Below, piece by piece: positions 31,197-43,429 of a stretch of 64,000 bases of DNA. The DNA comes from Asterias amurensis (taxonomy: Eukaryota > Echinodermata > Asteroidea > Forcipulatida > Asteriidae), in NCBI RefSeq assembly GCF_032118995.1, contig NC_092648.1, positions 16,458,450 to 16,522,449 on the forward strand, given 5' to 3'. Both the position numbers and the translations under genes were made by a program. Positions within the stretch are counted from its first letter, which is position 1. Each line of letters opens with the position of its first letter. A model generated the notes under the pieces. That model did not search any database. It saw nothing but the letters and a program-made list of their open reading frames with translations, and was not told the DNA's origin.

Positions 31197-34100
31197 ATGC
31201 GGATCAGTGACACTCACACTGTGAGTGCGAGTTACAGTATTTGGTTTTGTGTCGTCGTCCTTGCTTCCGTGTCTGTGACAGCAGGTACATGTAAAAACAA
31301 CTTTACTGTTTGCCTATTTAACAGGGAATTATGTTGATACGAAATGACAACTCTTTCGTCTTCTTGAGTAATGAGAGGATTATAACTTGGCATTACAAAT
31401 GGGCTCTCGATTTCATAATATCCTAAGTTGGGTTCCTATTCCTTTTGAATTCGTTCCTTTTCAACGTTCCAACTTTTAATTTGGAGTTTACCCTGGGCCT
31501 TAAAATGTTGAATGATTGGTGTAGCTTAAAAGGCAGTGGACACTATTGGTAATTACTCAAAATAATTATTAGCATAAAACCTTACTTGGTAACGAGTAAT
31601 TGGGAGAGGTTGGTAGTTACTAGTATAAAACATTGTGAAACGGCGAGTAGTTTTCGAAAAAGAAGTAATTTTCCACGAATTTGATTTCGAGACCTCAAGT
31701 TTAAAATTTGAGGTCTCGAAATCAAGCATCTGAAAGCATACAACTGCGTGTGACAAGGGTGTTTTTTCTTTCATAGTTATCTCGCAACTCCGACGACCAA
31801 TCAAGCTCAAATGTTCACAGGTTGGTTATTTTTTTGCATATATATATGTTGAGTGGATCAAGTCAGAAGACTGGTCTTTGACATTTACCAATAGTGTCCA
31901 CTGGCTTTAATTAATTTAAAACAATAACAATGACCTGTAGACCTACTATTAATAATTAATTTAATTGTTCCCATATGCTGTTTTTAATTGAAAAAGAAAC
32001 GGGAGGAACTTCACCTTTCATCATCACTTCATTTGTTTTTAATAGACAGTGAGGCAAAACATTGCCCACCTGTCACCCGATACCAGGCTGGCATCTGCAT
32101 AAATGAGTGCACATCGGACAACGAATGCTTCTCTTCCAAGAAATGTTGTGGAAATGGCTGCGGAACGGTCTGCCAATATCCTGTGAAGTTTGAAGGTACC
32201 TAAAGTTCTTGACTTCTAAGATTGAAATTTTAATCTAATAAATCTATGGAAGCGTTAGTGTATGAACACAATAATTATCTTGTACGTGCATTGTACTAAA
32301 AAAAGTATCATGTACAAACATGTACATGATAGTAATTGTGTAAACAGATCAATCTTACACGATAACTATCACTCAGGATGGTAGATAGTACGTACACAAT
32401 AAGTCGGGAGTTGTCATGTACATACATCAGATAGTTGTTTTAATGTACGTACATGATAGATAAATATCATGTACGTACACGACTACCCATCTGTTTATTT
32501 CATTATTTTGCAAAACGATATGTAGAAAAAAACTTGAGGTTGAGAGATCCTGACAGGATGTTACTGTTAGTAACATTGTGAAAATTGTCTCATGTGTTAC
32601 CATGGTTCCATGGTGTTAGTCTAGCTGTTACTAACATAATTTCCCTAGTTTCAGTATTGACTCTATAAAAACGAATGACCATAAAAACTTACTTAATACA
32701 TGCAGTAAGAAGCACTGCAGCTGTTGATGCAGTAAAGAACATTTTGAGAAACAATGTTTTTCAAAGGAATGAAGTCTTAGAGAGACATTTTCCTCAAGTA
32801 AAATAGACGTTGTACAAACTAACAACTTGTTTTTTGATTCTCCAGTACCCCATGCAGGTGTGTGTCCAGTGGTCAATGATACCATTGGGGCTTTATGTAT
32901 TGACCCTTCTCCATGTGACGTTGATCAAGAGTGTCCAGAGTTTAAAAAGTGTTGCTCCAATGGTTGCAGCAAGCTCTGCACAACCCCAGAGAAGACTGAT
33001 GGTAGGCTTTTAACATTGTTTTTTCCTATTTACAGGATCTCAACCTAGGACACGGTTAGTATTTCGGTACACAAAATACCAGTAATGATAATGATGAATA
33101 TTTATTTTGTGCAATATCCACCTAAATAAGGTGCTAAAAGTGCATGAAAAAGAACGATAGTAGAAACAGACAAGGAAGAAGAAACAGTAAAGACGAAGGG
33201 AAGCGAAAGAAAAGATTTCTGAAGAGCTGTTTGAAACAAGTTAAACTTCAATCTGTCCTTCAATGTGTCCACGATGCCACTATCCCAAATATGTGAGGGT
33301 AAAAGGTCTGTAACTGACTCCAAACAATAAATATGATGGACAAATGAAGAGACGATCACACAGGAGTTTTGTGGATGTGAGACATGACGCCAGTGTAATT
33401 CATATGACCTCTGACTCATAATCAGCACGGCATACTGTATGCACTATGGACAAATCTAAATACGAAAGACTCCTGGGCCCAGTTTCATAGAGCCTGTATT
33501 AAGCACAAAAACCTGCTAAGCACAGCAAAATCTTGCTTAGCAAAAACAGGCTATCAGAATCACACTATTGCACTTTGTTAATTCAGATTTATTGATGACT
33601 GGATTTAAAATTATTTTCTTGGTTGATTTACTCCTGATGAGAGAGCTATTATCTGTTGAAACTAATCCCTACTTTTTACTCATCTTTTAGAAAATAAGGT
33701 CGGCCTTTGCAAGGGGGATGTACCAGTTGGTGTAGGTTCAGAGTGGAACCCAATGAGCAACTGCTCCTCATCGTGCTCTAGCGACAAACACTGCACCGGG
33801 GATGAGAAGTGTTGCTGGGTCGAAGAATGTGGGGGTTATGCCTGCTCAGAACCAGCACATGGTAAGGGGTCATTTCAGACCAGTCTTATGATTTGCCAAA
33901 AATTGTTTCCTTTTATGAAAGATGTGACTGAACATGTACAATACAGGCGTGTGAGACTTCCTCTTTTCAGCTGATTTCCACTTTTTTCTTCACTTTCTGT
34001 GTACAAAAGTATAGCAATGTTATCTTTTTCTCTTTTGTTCTTGCCGGTTTTCTCCTTCCTGTTCTTCTATAGATAGTTACTCACATGCTTCGGAATAACA

Positions 34101-36665
34101 AATTCACCCATAATCTGTTAGGGTTTCCATTTGTGTTGACGTTGGGACTATAAAAGTAAGTTAAAATGAATGATATTACATGAAGGTTAGCAAGCTTGTT
34201 GAGTTTTGAGTAAAATGGTCAAAGGAAACAGCTATTCAGAACCGCCACTTTGTCATGTGTTACTTTGGAGGAAAACAGTATAAAAAACGTTACTGCAGCT
34301 TTCACTTCAGCATCAGTTTGCTGGTTTATAAGTCTGCGACAGAATGCAAGATGTAAACATGAACGTTTACTTTCTCAAGAAGACGATCAGAGCATACTGA
34401 ATCGAAACGACAAGTTGAAACCAACGGTTCATTTTTGAACCACCCCAACTCATTAGAGATAGTCAATACATGGTGTTACCGCAAACCTTTCCATAACATG
34501 AATGTTCTCTATTCACTCACAGTGTGCGAATACAATGGAGATGTCTACATGGATGAGGACATTTATGATGAAGATGGATGTAGCTACTGGTAAGTCTCCT
34601 CTTGACAGTATTCATAAATCTCACGGGGCTGAGCAAGTAATGTCTTTTAGACAGCCAGTCGAATTGGCGAATCTTTCCTCACATTCCAACCCTAGGACCT
34701 TTAGACACTGTGGATTGTGTTTTTCAGACCCTCTATGATAGCGTGTTTTTTTCCCTGGAATAATTGACTGGGGATTTCCAGCATAAGATGGTAAAAATAA
34801 TATTTAGAAACTGTTTTTGTTGCAGCTTGATAGCATGTCTTCCAAGTCTGTCTTGGTCTTTGGGGGTAATTATGTGGTCTGGTGCCTTTGGGCTTCACCA
34901 TGCAAACTTGCTGATGATTTTAGGAGGCCAGTGTTCACTGGAGCCTGGGGATAAGATTGTAAAACTGAGGCTCACCATTTATTTATTTTTTGCAGCTCTT
35001 GTTTTGACGGTCAGGTGATTTGTGCTCAGAAAACCCACTGTGGTAAGGCTTTACAACTTGTCTTGTCTAAGATCCTACTATATCAAAATTGCTAATCGCT
35101 TCAAGTGCTATTTTTTTAACTTTAAGAAACAAATTTCTCTGGAGGGTTGGTTTTGGTGAGACCTTTGTTAAAGAAAAATAACAAATGCTGTTATTCCTCT
35201 TAAATAATTATATGCTGTTTATTTGATTTTTGTCTCCCTAACAGGAAAGTTGTTTCGACTTTTACGTCGTGTAAAAGTTTTTGCTGAAATGTTTATAAGA
35301 TGATCTTGAAAACAAGATATCTGCTACCTTTCCCAAGTGTAATGTATAACTCCCAAACCTTCAAGTTCTGATCATAACTTTTTATTTTCAACTCTACAGA
35401 ATTGACACAACGTCGTAAATTGAAGATGGTAATCTTCAGCCTGATTGGAGTTGTAGTGCTTTGCATCGTCGTTGCCTTGGTTGTGTTTATTGTGGTAAGT
35501 AACAGTAGTAGTGTCAGAAACTTTTGTCTATTGCTGTTAAAATAAACAATAGATTCATTCAAATGAAAGCTGTGTGCTGCCATTACTGCTGGGTTGACAA
35601 AATTCCATAAGCCTTTTTGAGGTATGGCGGACGTGATACACGTGCGTCACACGCTGGACTGATGCCATGCTCACCATGTTGGTGGTCATTAGGTTTACGT
35701 GTAAACGCCGCGTCGCCTAAAATGCACACTTTACTGAATAACAATACGTTCTATTTCTATGGTCAATACGCACAAATTTACCACAACTTTACAGTGTTGA
35801 AGCATTGTGTCCGCCACACCTCAAAAAGGCTTATTAACTTCGTCTGGCATTCATTTTTGTACAAATCACAAGAATCATTGATAAATGACGTTGACGCAAT
35901 GTTGAAAGCACCAGTATGACCAGTGTGATGCCAGCAGCAGATACAGCAAATTGTTTTGTACTCCATCCTTACATTCTGGTCACAAATTTGAACTCAGCCT
36001 CTCACTGTGTTTTTATTCTCTTTGTGTTAATGCAGTACCGTCTTATCAACAAAAACAATGTGACCCATCAAGACCAGAAAGCCACCATGCCTCAACAGAA
36101 CCATGTAAGTTTGTAGCCTCGGGTGCCACTAAAACAAAACCCAGAAGGGGGGGAGGACTTGGTTATTGCAAAGAAACATTTCTTAATATTGACATCAACA
36201 TTTCTCATTAGATTGTTCCCTATTAAGCCAATTCAGCGAACATAATCGTGATAAATGCTCGCAAACGAATACGGTTATTGAAACCAATTCGGTAAATATT
36301 CACTTGTCTAGATGTCAAGACCAGCAAAATATTGAGACCGGCATAGTTCCAGACCAGGACAGAGACAGGGCGGTAGGGGAGACCACAGGTCGGGAGACTG
36401 ATCGAGACCTACTACACTGATAATCAGCTCTGGTTTACACACATGCCTGCATGATATTTGTAACAATGAAAACCCTGGTGTGTCTGCTGCCACCTTGTGT
36501 CTGTACAGTCTCCAGTTCAATGATGACATCACCACTTCTTGTTGTATCGCCAATGTTGAGGGCATTGAACACATTGTCATTCTTGTTTTTTTGTTTCTGC
36601 CTTACTCTTAGATGATGAATCAAGACAAGGCTGTAGAAGCTGGTGCCCTCCCACCTAAGGTATAG
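31197..36665 (+). CDS. Membrane-anchored triple-WAP / half-VWC protein (~298 aa)
   Basis: Exons: 31197-31284, 32046-32195, 32846-33001, 33691-33861, 34523-34589, 34996-35042, 35400-35494, 36036-36104, 36612-36665 (stop TAG). They total 897 bp in one frame with GT-AG junctions. The ATG at 31197 opens a ~29-residue signal peptide with the core FCVVVLASVSVTA. Three WAP four-disulfide cores follow, one per exon (residues ~30-79, 80-131, 132-188), each with all eight cysteines including the CC pair (KKCCGNGC, KKCCSNGC, EKCCWVEEC). Residues ~189-226 match the first half of a VWC domain (CEYNGDVY, GCSYCSCFDGQVIC). A membrane span (MVIFSLIGVVVLCIVVALVV) precedes a ~40-residue cytosolic tail without obvious motifs. 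WAP domains often inhibit serine proteases or kill bacteria, so cell-surface protease control or defence is a reasonable inference. The VWC half hints at BMP-type ligand binding. I recognise no named orthologue. Confidence 0.87.
31532..31904 (-). repeat. Abundant ~400-bp TIR repeat, intron 1 of the WAP gene
   Basis: Terminal GGCAGTGGACACTATTGGTA and ACCAATAGTGTCCACTGGC are inverted; the interior is in the opposite orientation to the other copies. It contains a perfect internal palindrome, GAGACCTCAAG facing TTGAGGTCTC. TTAAA/TTTAA lies at the flanks. This is the best-preserved copy in the window. Confidence 0.8.
32275..32480. repeat. CATGTAC-rich palindromic stretch in WAP intron 2
   Basis: Many copies of GTACATGATA, CATGTACGTAC and their complements within ~200 bp, for example ATCATGTACAAACATGTACATGAT near 32307-32330 written in both senses. 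It is probably a degenerate simple repeat. Confidence 0.5.
33081..33440 (-). mobile_element. LINE 3' end fragment (CR1/L2-like) in WAP intron 3
   Basis: On the minus strand a frame of ~108 codons ends with a reverse-transcriptase C-terminal signature, LLPSHIWDSGIVDTLKDRLK followed by FNLFQTAL, similar to the LPxxIRxSxSxxxFKxxLKxxLF pattern of CR1/L2/jockey LINEs. On that strand it is followed by AAATAAATATTCATCATTAT, a typical short-repeat tail. 5'-truncated. Confidence 0.6.
33477..33557. repeat. Fragment of a GGGCCCAGTTTCATAGAG repeat
   Basis: GGGCCCAGTTTCATAGAGCC is followed by alternating TTAAGCACAAAAAC/TTGCTTAGCAAAAA segments that partly pair. Related pieces occur near 37130-37225 and 59375-59400 (AACTATGAAACTGGGCCC). 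Probably a decayed MITE family. Confidence 0.45.
35610..35831. mobile_element. TIR MITE, 222 bp, in WAP intron
   Basis: The left end AGCCTTTTTGAGGTATGGCG and the right end GTCCGCCACACCTCAAAAAG (then GCT) are inverted over ~25 bp, flanked by TA on both sides. It lies between the membrane-span exon and the first tail exon. No coding. Confidence 0.65.
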
Positions 36666-37230
36666 AGAACGAACCTAGAGAAAAACCTCGCCCCCCTCCC
36701 CAACCTTGCCCCACCCTTATGGCAGCAGATCAGTGGATCTTATTTTAAGGTGATTGTTAGGTGCCAGTTTTATGACAAACACAATGAAGCTGTAAAAATG
36801 GGAGTGCCGTCCCTTTCAATTTCATCATAATCTTACTATAAAATGATTGGATGATATATTTTGTGAGGTCTTTAACAGCTTTTTAACATTATTTCTGCTT
36901 TGTGTTGTAGATTTATTCCTTTGAATTCCATTCTTTTATATTTAAAAGCATGTAAATGTCAGTACCATGATTTTAAGGTGCACAACATTTTTTATTTTTT
37001 TTTTGGGGGGGGGCTTTGGTCTCGGTCTTTCATTGTATACTGTCAGTTTGGTTGGAGTGTCAAGGCTGAGCAATATTCATGCACTGGACTCACTCCAGGG
37101 TTTCTTTTATGTGGTCGATCTTGATCACCGATACCAGAAACCAATTTCATGTAGCTGCTTATAAAAGCAAAAAAGTAGCTTAGCATAAGACAGTTTTGTT
37201 TACCAGAATAAGCTTACCAGTAAAAGTACC

Positions 37231-37402
37231 TGGGGTCGATTTCACAAAGAGTTAGGACTCGTCTTATCTCGAGTTAGGACGAGTAATTCGTCCTAACTTA
37301 GGATTAATCTTAAGGTCTGCATGCTACAGTGCAGGGTTGGGACTCGTCCTAAGTCCTAAGATCAGTCTTAAGTTGGGAAGACTTGTGTGAAATTGACGGC
37401 AG
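37231..37402. mobile_element. TAGGAC-palindrome MITE
   Basis: It runs TGGGGTCGATTTCACAAAGA to TGTGTGAAATTGACGGC, with internal GAGTTAGGACGAGTAATTCG and related palindromes. Same family as 22145, 54139, 56546, 59041 and 59415. Confidence 0.7.
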
Positions 37403-38061
37403 GTCACACGTTCAGTATTTAACAGGATTCCTGGTATAGTTTTTCTAACCAAAACAAAATGTTCCGCAAATATTTCTGCTTCATTTTAATTTTTTGCTGG
37501 TTCATTCCGTTTTTAAGAGCATATTTTGAGTTGACAAAAATGTTTGTGTATTTTTTTTTCCCGTGTCTTGCTATATTCACCTTTTGAAAGGAACATTTTT
37601 TCAAGGACCTTTGAAACCACTAATGCATACCAAGTGTCCCAGTAATAAATGAAACATTGGTACAGGACATGTGAAACTTGACTTAAAAAAAAAGAATTGT
37701 CTGAAAATTCAAATTGCAGGGGGCTATAGCAAACGTTTGACTACTTTGCGTATTCTTTGCCAGTGTCTTGCTAGATTCAGCAAGGACCTTCATGAGTACC
37801 AAGTGTCACAGTGGTAAAGGAAAACACTGGTACAGGACATGTGAAACTTGATAAAAAATGGATTGTCTGTTCAAAATGGATTGTCGGGTTCAAATTGCAG
37901 GGTGCTATAGCAGGACACAGGATGTTGAGATATCACTTGGGTATCATCAGCAGGAAGCTTTCAAATAATCTGAACTGAAATGTAAACTTCCCTCAAAGAC
38001 ATGGTCATGTTGCAATCATGTCTTCATGTTGCACATGAAGACCTTGTAGACAAAGGGTTAA

Positions 38062-38232
38062 GGCCCGGTCCCACTGCAGCGATAACGAAAACGTTAACGA
38101 CGCTAAGAGAACGCACCCTATTGGTTGAATGAGTGTGTGCGTATTCTGCGTGGAGCAATTCAACCAATAGAAGGCGTTCTCTTTGCATCGTGATTGTTAT
38201 CGTTCATGTTATCGCTGCCGTGGGACCGGGCC
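38062..38232. mobile_element. piggyBac-type MITE with TTAA duplication, 171 bp
   Basis: The ends GGCCCGGTCCCACTGCAGCG and GCTGCCGTGGGACCGGGCC are inverted. They continue as GATAACG/CGTT and AGAACGC...CTATTGGTTGAAT/ATTCAACCAATAG, so almost the whole element is a hairpin. It is bounded by TTAA on both sides (38058-38061, 38233-38236), the piggyBac target. Confidence 0.8.
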
Positions 38233-39185
38233 TTAAGTCACGTTGAAAAGTTAGGATTTTGTCAAAAAATTATACACAAATATACAGGTCATACTTCTAT
38301 AATTGAAAGTTATAATCTATGTTTATAATAGAAATTATAGTATTCCAAAAACCAATGTTGTTTTCTGAAGTGGTCTGCCTTTAACTCAAAGTGAAAAATG
38401 TGGATGATATTTTATACCAGTTGTTTATGTCTCTGAAATTTCAAAGTTTTAAAAATGTTTAAGGGGTATTCTATCATTCATGTTTTGATAATGTAAATCA
38501 TACTCGCATAAAATGTATGCGAAGGGTATATATTTTTCTGTATTTGTAATTCTAACAATAAATTTTGACAATATCAGTTAAATATATTATATGAAGTATC
38601 CAGTGTGTGTTATTTAGCTCCACCTTCTGACAGCTTGGCTTAGATGTTTAGAATCTCATTTGCACTTTTGAACAAAGTCCATAATATAGATGCCATCCAC
38701 ATCCATGTAATATAACTACATTTGTGTGTACATGTAAATGACCTACATTTCATATACTGACAATCACCATAGGATTGTTAAACAATAGCCTATATTTTTG
38801 AGGATGTATTTTGAAAATAAATTTTTTGTCATCTTGCTGGATTGAGTCAAAAAATTAATTCACCTTTGAAAGTGAAAGTTCCGATGAGAGCCGACATTTC
38901 TTGGAAAATGTGACCCCCAACTGTGAAATCTTCGTTCGCAAGCAACATGTGGGGGTTTAAGTAACTTAACCAACTTTCCATTGCAATAAATTAAACAATT
39001 CATGAACATTGTACAGTCATGGACCACAAATATCTTGTGGTATTCCCCTTAAAGGGAAGCTATACAATAATACATACATTTGGTAATCTTAAAAATAATG
39101 GCAATAAAATATACTGGTTATGTTAGAAGCCTAGAGCAGCTTTCGATATAAAGCATTTTGAAAAACGTTTCACTTCAAACTGTTG

Positions 39186-39357
39186 TAATAAGCGTATTCG
39201 CATTTGCAGCTGCGCATGTCTGTTACTGCTGACAACGCAATTTGTTTATCTCTCGTGACCTTTTCAACAGGTATTGTCAAAAGGTCACGGGAGATAAACA
39301 AATTGCATTGTCAGCAGTAACGGACATGCGCAGCTGCAATTGTGAATGCGCTTATTA
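39186..39357. mobile_element. Hairpin MITE, 172 bp
   Basis: The left arm starts TAATAAGCGTATTCGCATTT and the right arm ends AATTGTGAATGCGCTTATTA. Pairing continues through GCAGCTGCGCATGTC, GTTACTGCTGACAA and TTTGTTTATCTC...GTGACCTTTT, with only a few mismatches, around a short TCAACAGGTATTGTC loop. High arm identity suggests a young insertion. Confidence 0.75.
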
Positions 39358-40559
39358 AAGTAAGGTTTTTTGTGTTTTTTTAAAGTTTTTATGCCTCAGA
39401 ATTTGAACATGAATGAAGTTTTTCAGATCCAGTATTCCTATTAGGAGTTATTCTTCCTGTGCTGCGTGGACATATTCACACCAAATTTTCAACTTTTGTG
39501 AAATGAAATGTTTACATGTTAGTTTTTTTGTATACATCTACATTTAAATCGGACTAAAACAGTCAAACGATTCCAAAAACCAAAGGTGTACTTTGCCTTT
39601 GATGGGTTTTTTTAAATAAGAATTTTGCTGCAAAGAATTTTCTTGACAGGTTGGGGGGCCATACTGCGAGTGGTCTTTGGATCATTTCCAATGAGGAAGT
39701 GTAATGAAAGGCCTGTCAGGAAACAGAAACGTCGGTAGAAACTTAACGACCGGGCTCCATGGGGGGAAACACCAAGATATACATGTACGGAACATGGACA
39801 TTAAACACTTAACTGCTATCATGAAATCTTTCCTGTGTCTGTTGACTATAAATAAATACAAAGATGTTAAGACACTTCACTACTTCTTTAGTTCCTAAGC
39901 GATTTTTTAAGGTGAAGTCAGAATAAAAATACAAACACCAGTCTGTTTTGGGAAACATTTCATTTGCTTGTTTTTTTGTGTATCATGTAATTTTCACTTT
40001 CATGACAACAGTATTACACAAACTATTAAAAAGCTTACAGAGAAATACAAAGATAACATTCTAACCATAGTTTTGGGTGGCTATTTAATAATAAATACAA
40101 AAATCCCAACAAGAAAAGCTCAATCAGTTTTAAAAGAGGTTATTATTATGACTATTATTTATGTTTGGATTCAGGATGTAAAAAAAAAAAAAAAGGTTAT
40201 TCTTCCAGACACATGCTGCAAGTTGACCTTGAGTGAGCAAGCTAGCGCAGGGTTATCCGTCCAAAACAGCTAGATGGAAAACCACCTGGCAAGACACTTG
40301 AACTAAACATTTCTTGAAACAATAGCAGTTCGGATGGAAATCTTTGAAAAAGGGAAGGAAATCTTTGAAAAGAGGGAAAGAAAGGGACAACTTTTACTCA
40401 CCCTTTTTTCAATGAAAGTAAAAAAAATTCTTCATGATTTCTGGTAGAGTGTACCATTCCTAATGACCACATGGCTGTTCCTGAACTATTGACGAGCAGG
40501 TTAAGAGGCATGTAATTAAAACTTTAAAAGGGCAAGGCCATTTTCATTTTTGCAAAGGG

Positions 40560-41330
40560 CATTTCAGTTGAGAGACTAGGGCAATAGAGGCAAGACCAGA
40601 GCAACAAAGGCCAAGAAGAGGGCAACGGTGGACAAGAAGAGGGAAACAGGGCAACATGGGCCAAGAAGAGGGAAACAGTGGCCAAGACCAGGGCAACTGA
40701 GGCGAAGACCAGGGCACACTTACCAGAGTCAACAGAGGCTAAAGGAGAGTCTAAGACCAGGGTAGCAGAGGAAAAGACATGAAAGACAAGGGCAACAAGG
40801 TCCACAGGACTAGAACAAAATAGGCTTGAGGCCAAGATCTGAGCAACAGAGGCCAAGACCAGAGCAACAGAGGTCAAGATTAGAGCGATAGGAGGTCAAG
40901 ACTCGAGCAATAGAGGCCAAGACCAGAGCAACAAAGGTCAAGAAAAGAGCAATAGAGGTCAAGACTAGAGCAATAGAGGCCAAGACCAGAGCAACAAAGG
41001 TCAAGATTAGAGCGATAGGAGGTCAAGACTCGAGCAATAGAGGCCAAGATCAGAGCGACAAAGGTCAAGACCAAAGCAATAGAAGCCAAGACCAGAGCGA
41101 CAGAGGTGAAGACCAGAGCAATAGAGGTCAAGACTAGAGCAATAGAGGTCAAGACTAGAGCAATAGAGGTCAAGACTAGAGCAATAGAGGTCAAGACTAG
41201 AGCAATAGAGGTCAAGACTAGAGCAATAGAGGTCAAGACTAGAGGAATAGAGGTCAAGACTAGAGCAATAGAGGCCAAGACAAGAGCAATAGGCCAAGAA
41301 AAGAGTAACAGGCCGCAGACTTAAGCAAAA
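40560..41330. repeat. 21-bp minisatellite
   Basis: Imperfect tandem copies of GAGCAATAGAGGTCAAGACT (21-bp period), about 35 units. The most regular part is 41117-41265 with seven nearly identical copies. Because 21 is divisible by three, long artefactual frames (TRAIEVK, ALVLTSI) run through it on both strands. Confidence 0.9.
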
Positions 41331-43429
41331 GGGGGCCAATGGCCTTTGTGATGAATACCAGGCCTGGTATCAATCCTATGTACATGTAATAGGCCTACCA
41401 GGATACAGGTTGAACAAGAACCTAAACCAGGAAGTTTAAACAAGTATTACATGAACCTGTACGTGTGTGCAAAACAGTATCAATTGACAGATCATGGCCT
41501 TTGGACTGGGTGGGGCACTTCACTGTAGTGCCATATGCATCAAAAGAAAATCTCTGCATGGATGAGCCATCCATGGTTAATGTAGGCTCTAAACCGATGG
41601 ATTGACAAGTACATCTTTTGACATTGGGCCCACATGGTCGACATATGAAAATGCCCAACCAGCATTATGCGTAGAAGGGTCTACTAATCTATTTCACCAA
41701 ACACGTCCTGCATTATATCACAGAGGAAGATAAACATGAAATTTGTTTCTGTGGTGGAGAGGGTAGTTGGGGGGGGGGGGTGGGGTCATGTTATACTCTT
41801 CTTCCACATAACATACGCCAAGTACACACTTTGAAGATGGTTAGAGATAAACACATGTGTATTTGGTTGCAAGTGTGGAAAATCATTCTTTCACAGTTCC
41901 ACAAGTATACGTGTAGACTCGCGAGACTTCTGCTCCCGCAACAACCGCCTCAATTTAGTCGGGAGCCCAGCAGTCTCCCAAGAAGAAGTGTAGTCATGTA
42001 TCAGCCTTTAATGTGACAAACATTAAATGACTTGTCTGCAAGTCTTATTCATGTGGGGAGAGAGGAGGTCAGACCTTCCTCAGCATGAGCATAGCTCTCA
42101 GCATGAGTGGCTGCAACCTTCCCTGCCTCCATGCCTACAACAGCCCTTATGTCTATATATACATAAAGTGAATGACCCTGTGGAATGACTCTGTGATAAA
42201 AATTAAATTCCTAACCAGTATTATCCTATTACTGGATTAACATTGCAACCATTTTTTAATGGATTACCACTTCACGTTAAGACTTCGCATAGACCCGTGC
42301 TCAATGTACGCAAAAAAGGCCAAGTACAGGTAAAATATGTCTGTTAAATTCGCACCCTTGCTCATTATGCACAGTTCCTAACATACTTCTTCTCTACCTG
42401 CAAACATGCACAGTGTCAGGTCCCCAGAAGCACAAATTGATTTTTTGTATTAATTTTGTAAGTATTCAGCTGGGTTCATTGCTCGGTCTGTTGCACAATT
42501 TAAAGCTAGCTTTAAATTGAATGAAAGTAAAATGGAGGTCCATGTGCCAAGGAACACTCATGGATTTGGCCTTGGGAGCGGAGGGCTGATTAAATAGGAT
42601 GATTTTAGTGTGAATGCATTTTGAAATTCTAAACTTTCATATCAGACCGAAAGACTTATCTGCTACAATTCACAGTTGTGACTGCTTAGGCGTTTATTGT
42701 GGTTACCTTTTTCCGTTTTCAAATCATACTACTACTACTACTACACGTATATACGCAGAGCTGCCTCACAATTAGGAGGTAATAAATCCGCTAAACTTTC
42801 ATTAATACAAGTGATACACTTGCACTTTAATAAACCAGAGAACAATGTAAGTAGGCCTTTAACAGTTCCATGTTAGTCATTTCGGTCGTCAATGATACAT
42901 GTAGTTTCAATCCAATTCTTTCCTCAAACATTGCTGACTTCAATACTAATGAATTTCTTTTATGTGATTTCCTACATTCTAAACAATGAAACCGACAAGG
43001 CGTTTGGTAAAACATGTAGAAATCATGGCCTCTTTTTCAAAAGAAAATACTATTAGTTTCACAAAATTGTAAAGAAACAAAAGTGACTCCTTCTACCTGA
43101 CTATAACTCATAAACATTCTTTAGTAAATATAAACTGCCTACGCAATATTGGTGAGGGTACAAACATCAATTAAAAGTATGAAAACTTACTGATCATCAA
43201 GTTCATACTAGGACATTTCTGTGAAATACTATTTCAAAAACCTAAACAAAAGAAGAAAAGTGACAGCTGATTTTGGTAAGGGGGGGGGGGGGGGTTACAT
43301 GCTGAAAGCACATCTTTTCACTAGTTTCTCCTAACACACACACGTTTATGTTTTGAAACCAATATATGTCATTCTGCCTTCCAAGAACAAGCTTGTTTTG
43401 ACCTCTTCTTTGCACTTTAATATTGACCA

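Larger units (their letters stand above)
36666..38562 (+). other. Probable 3' UTR/downstream region of the WAP gene
   Basis: No further exon is needed after the stop at 36663-36665. AATAAA signals occur at 37644-37649 and 38557-38562; I cannot choose between them. Two MITEs (37231, 38062) lie inside. Confidence 0.35.

Noticed and set aside
40524-41339. Frames of up to 132 codons rich in ALVLTSI or TRAIEVK
   Set aside because: A 21-bp minisatellite keeps frames open on both strands; composition is purely periodic.
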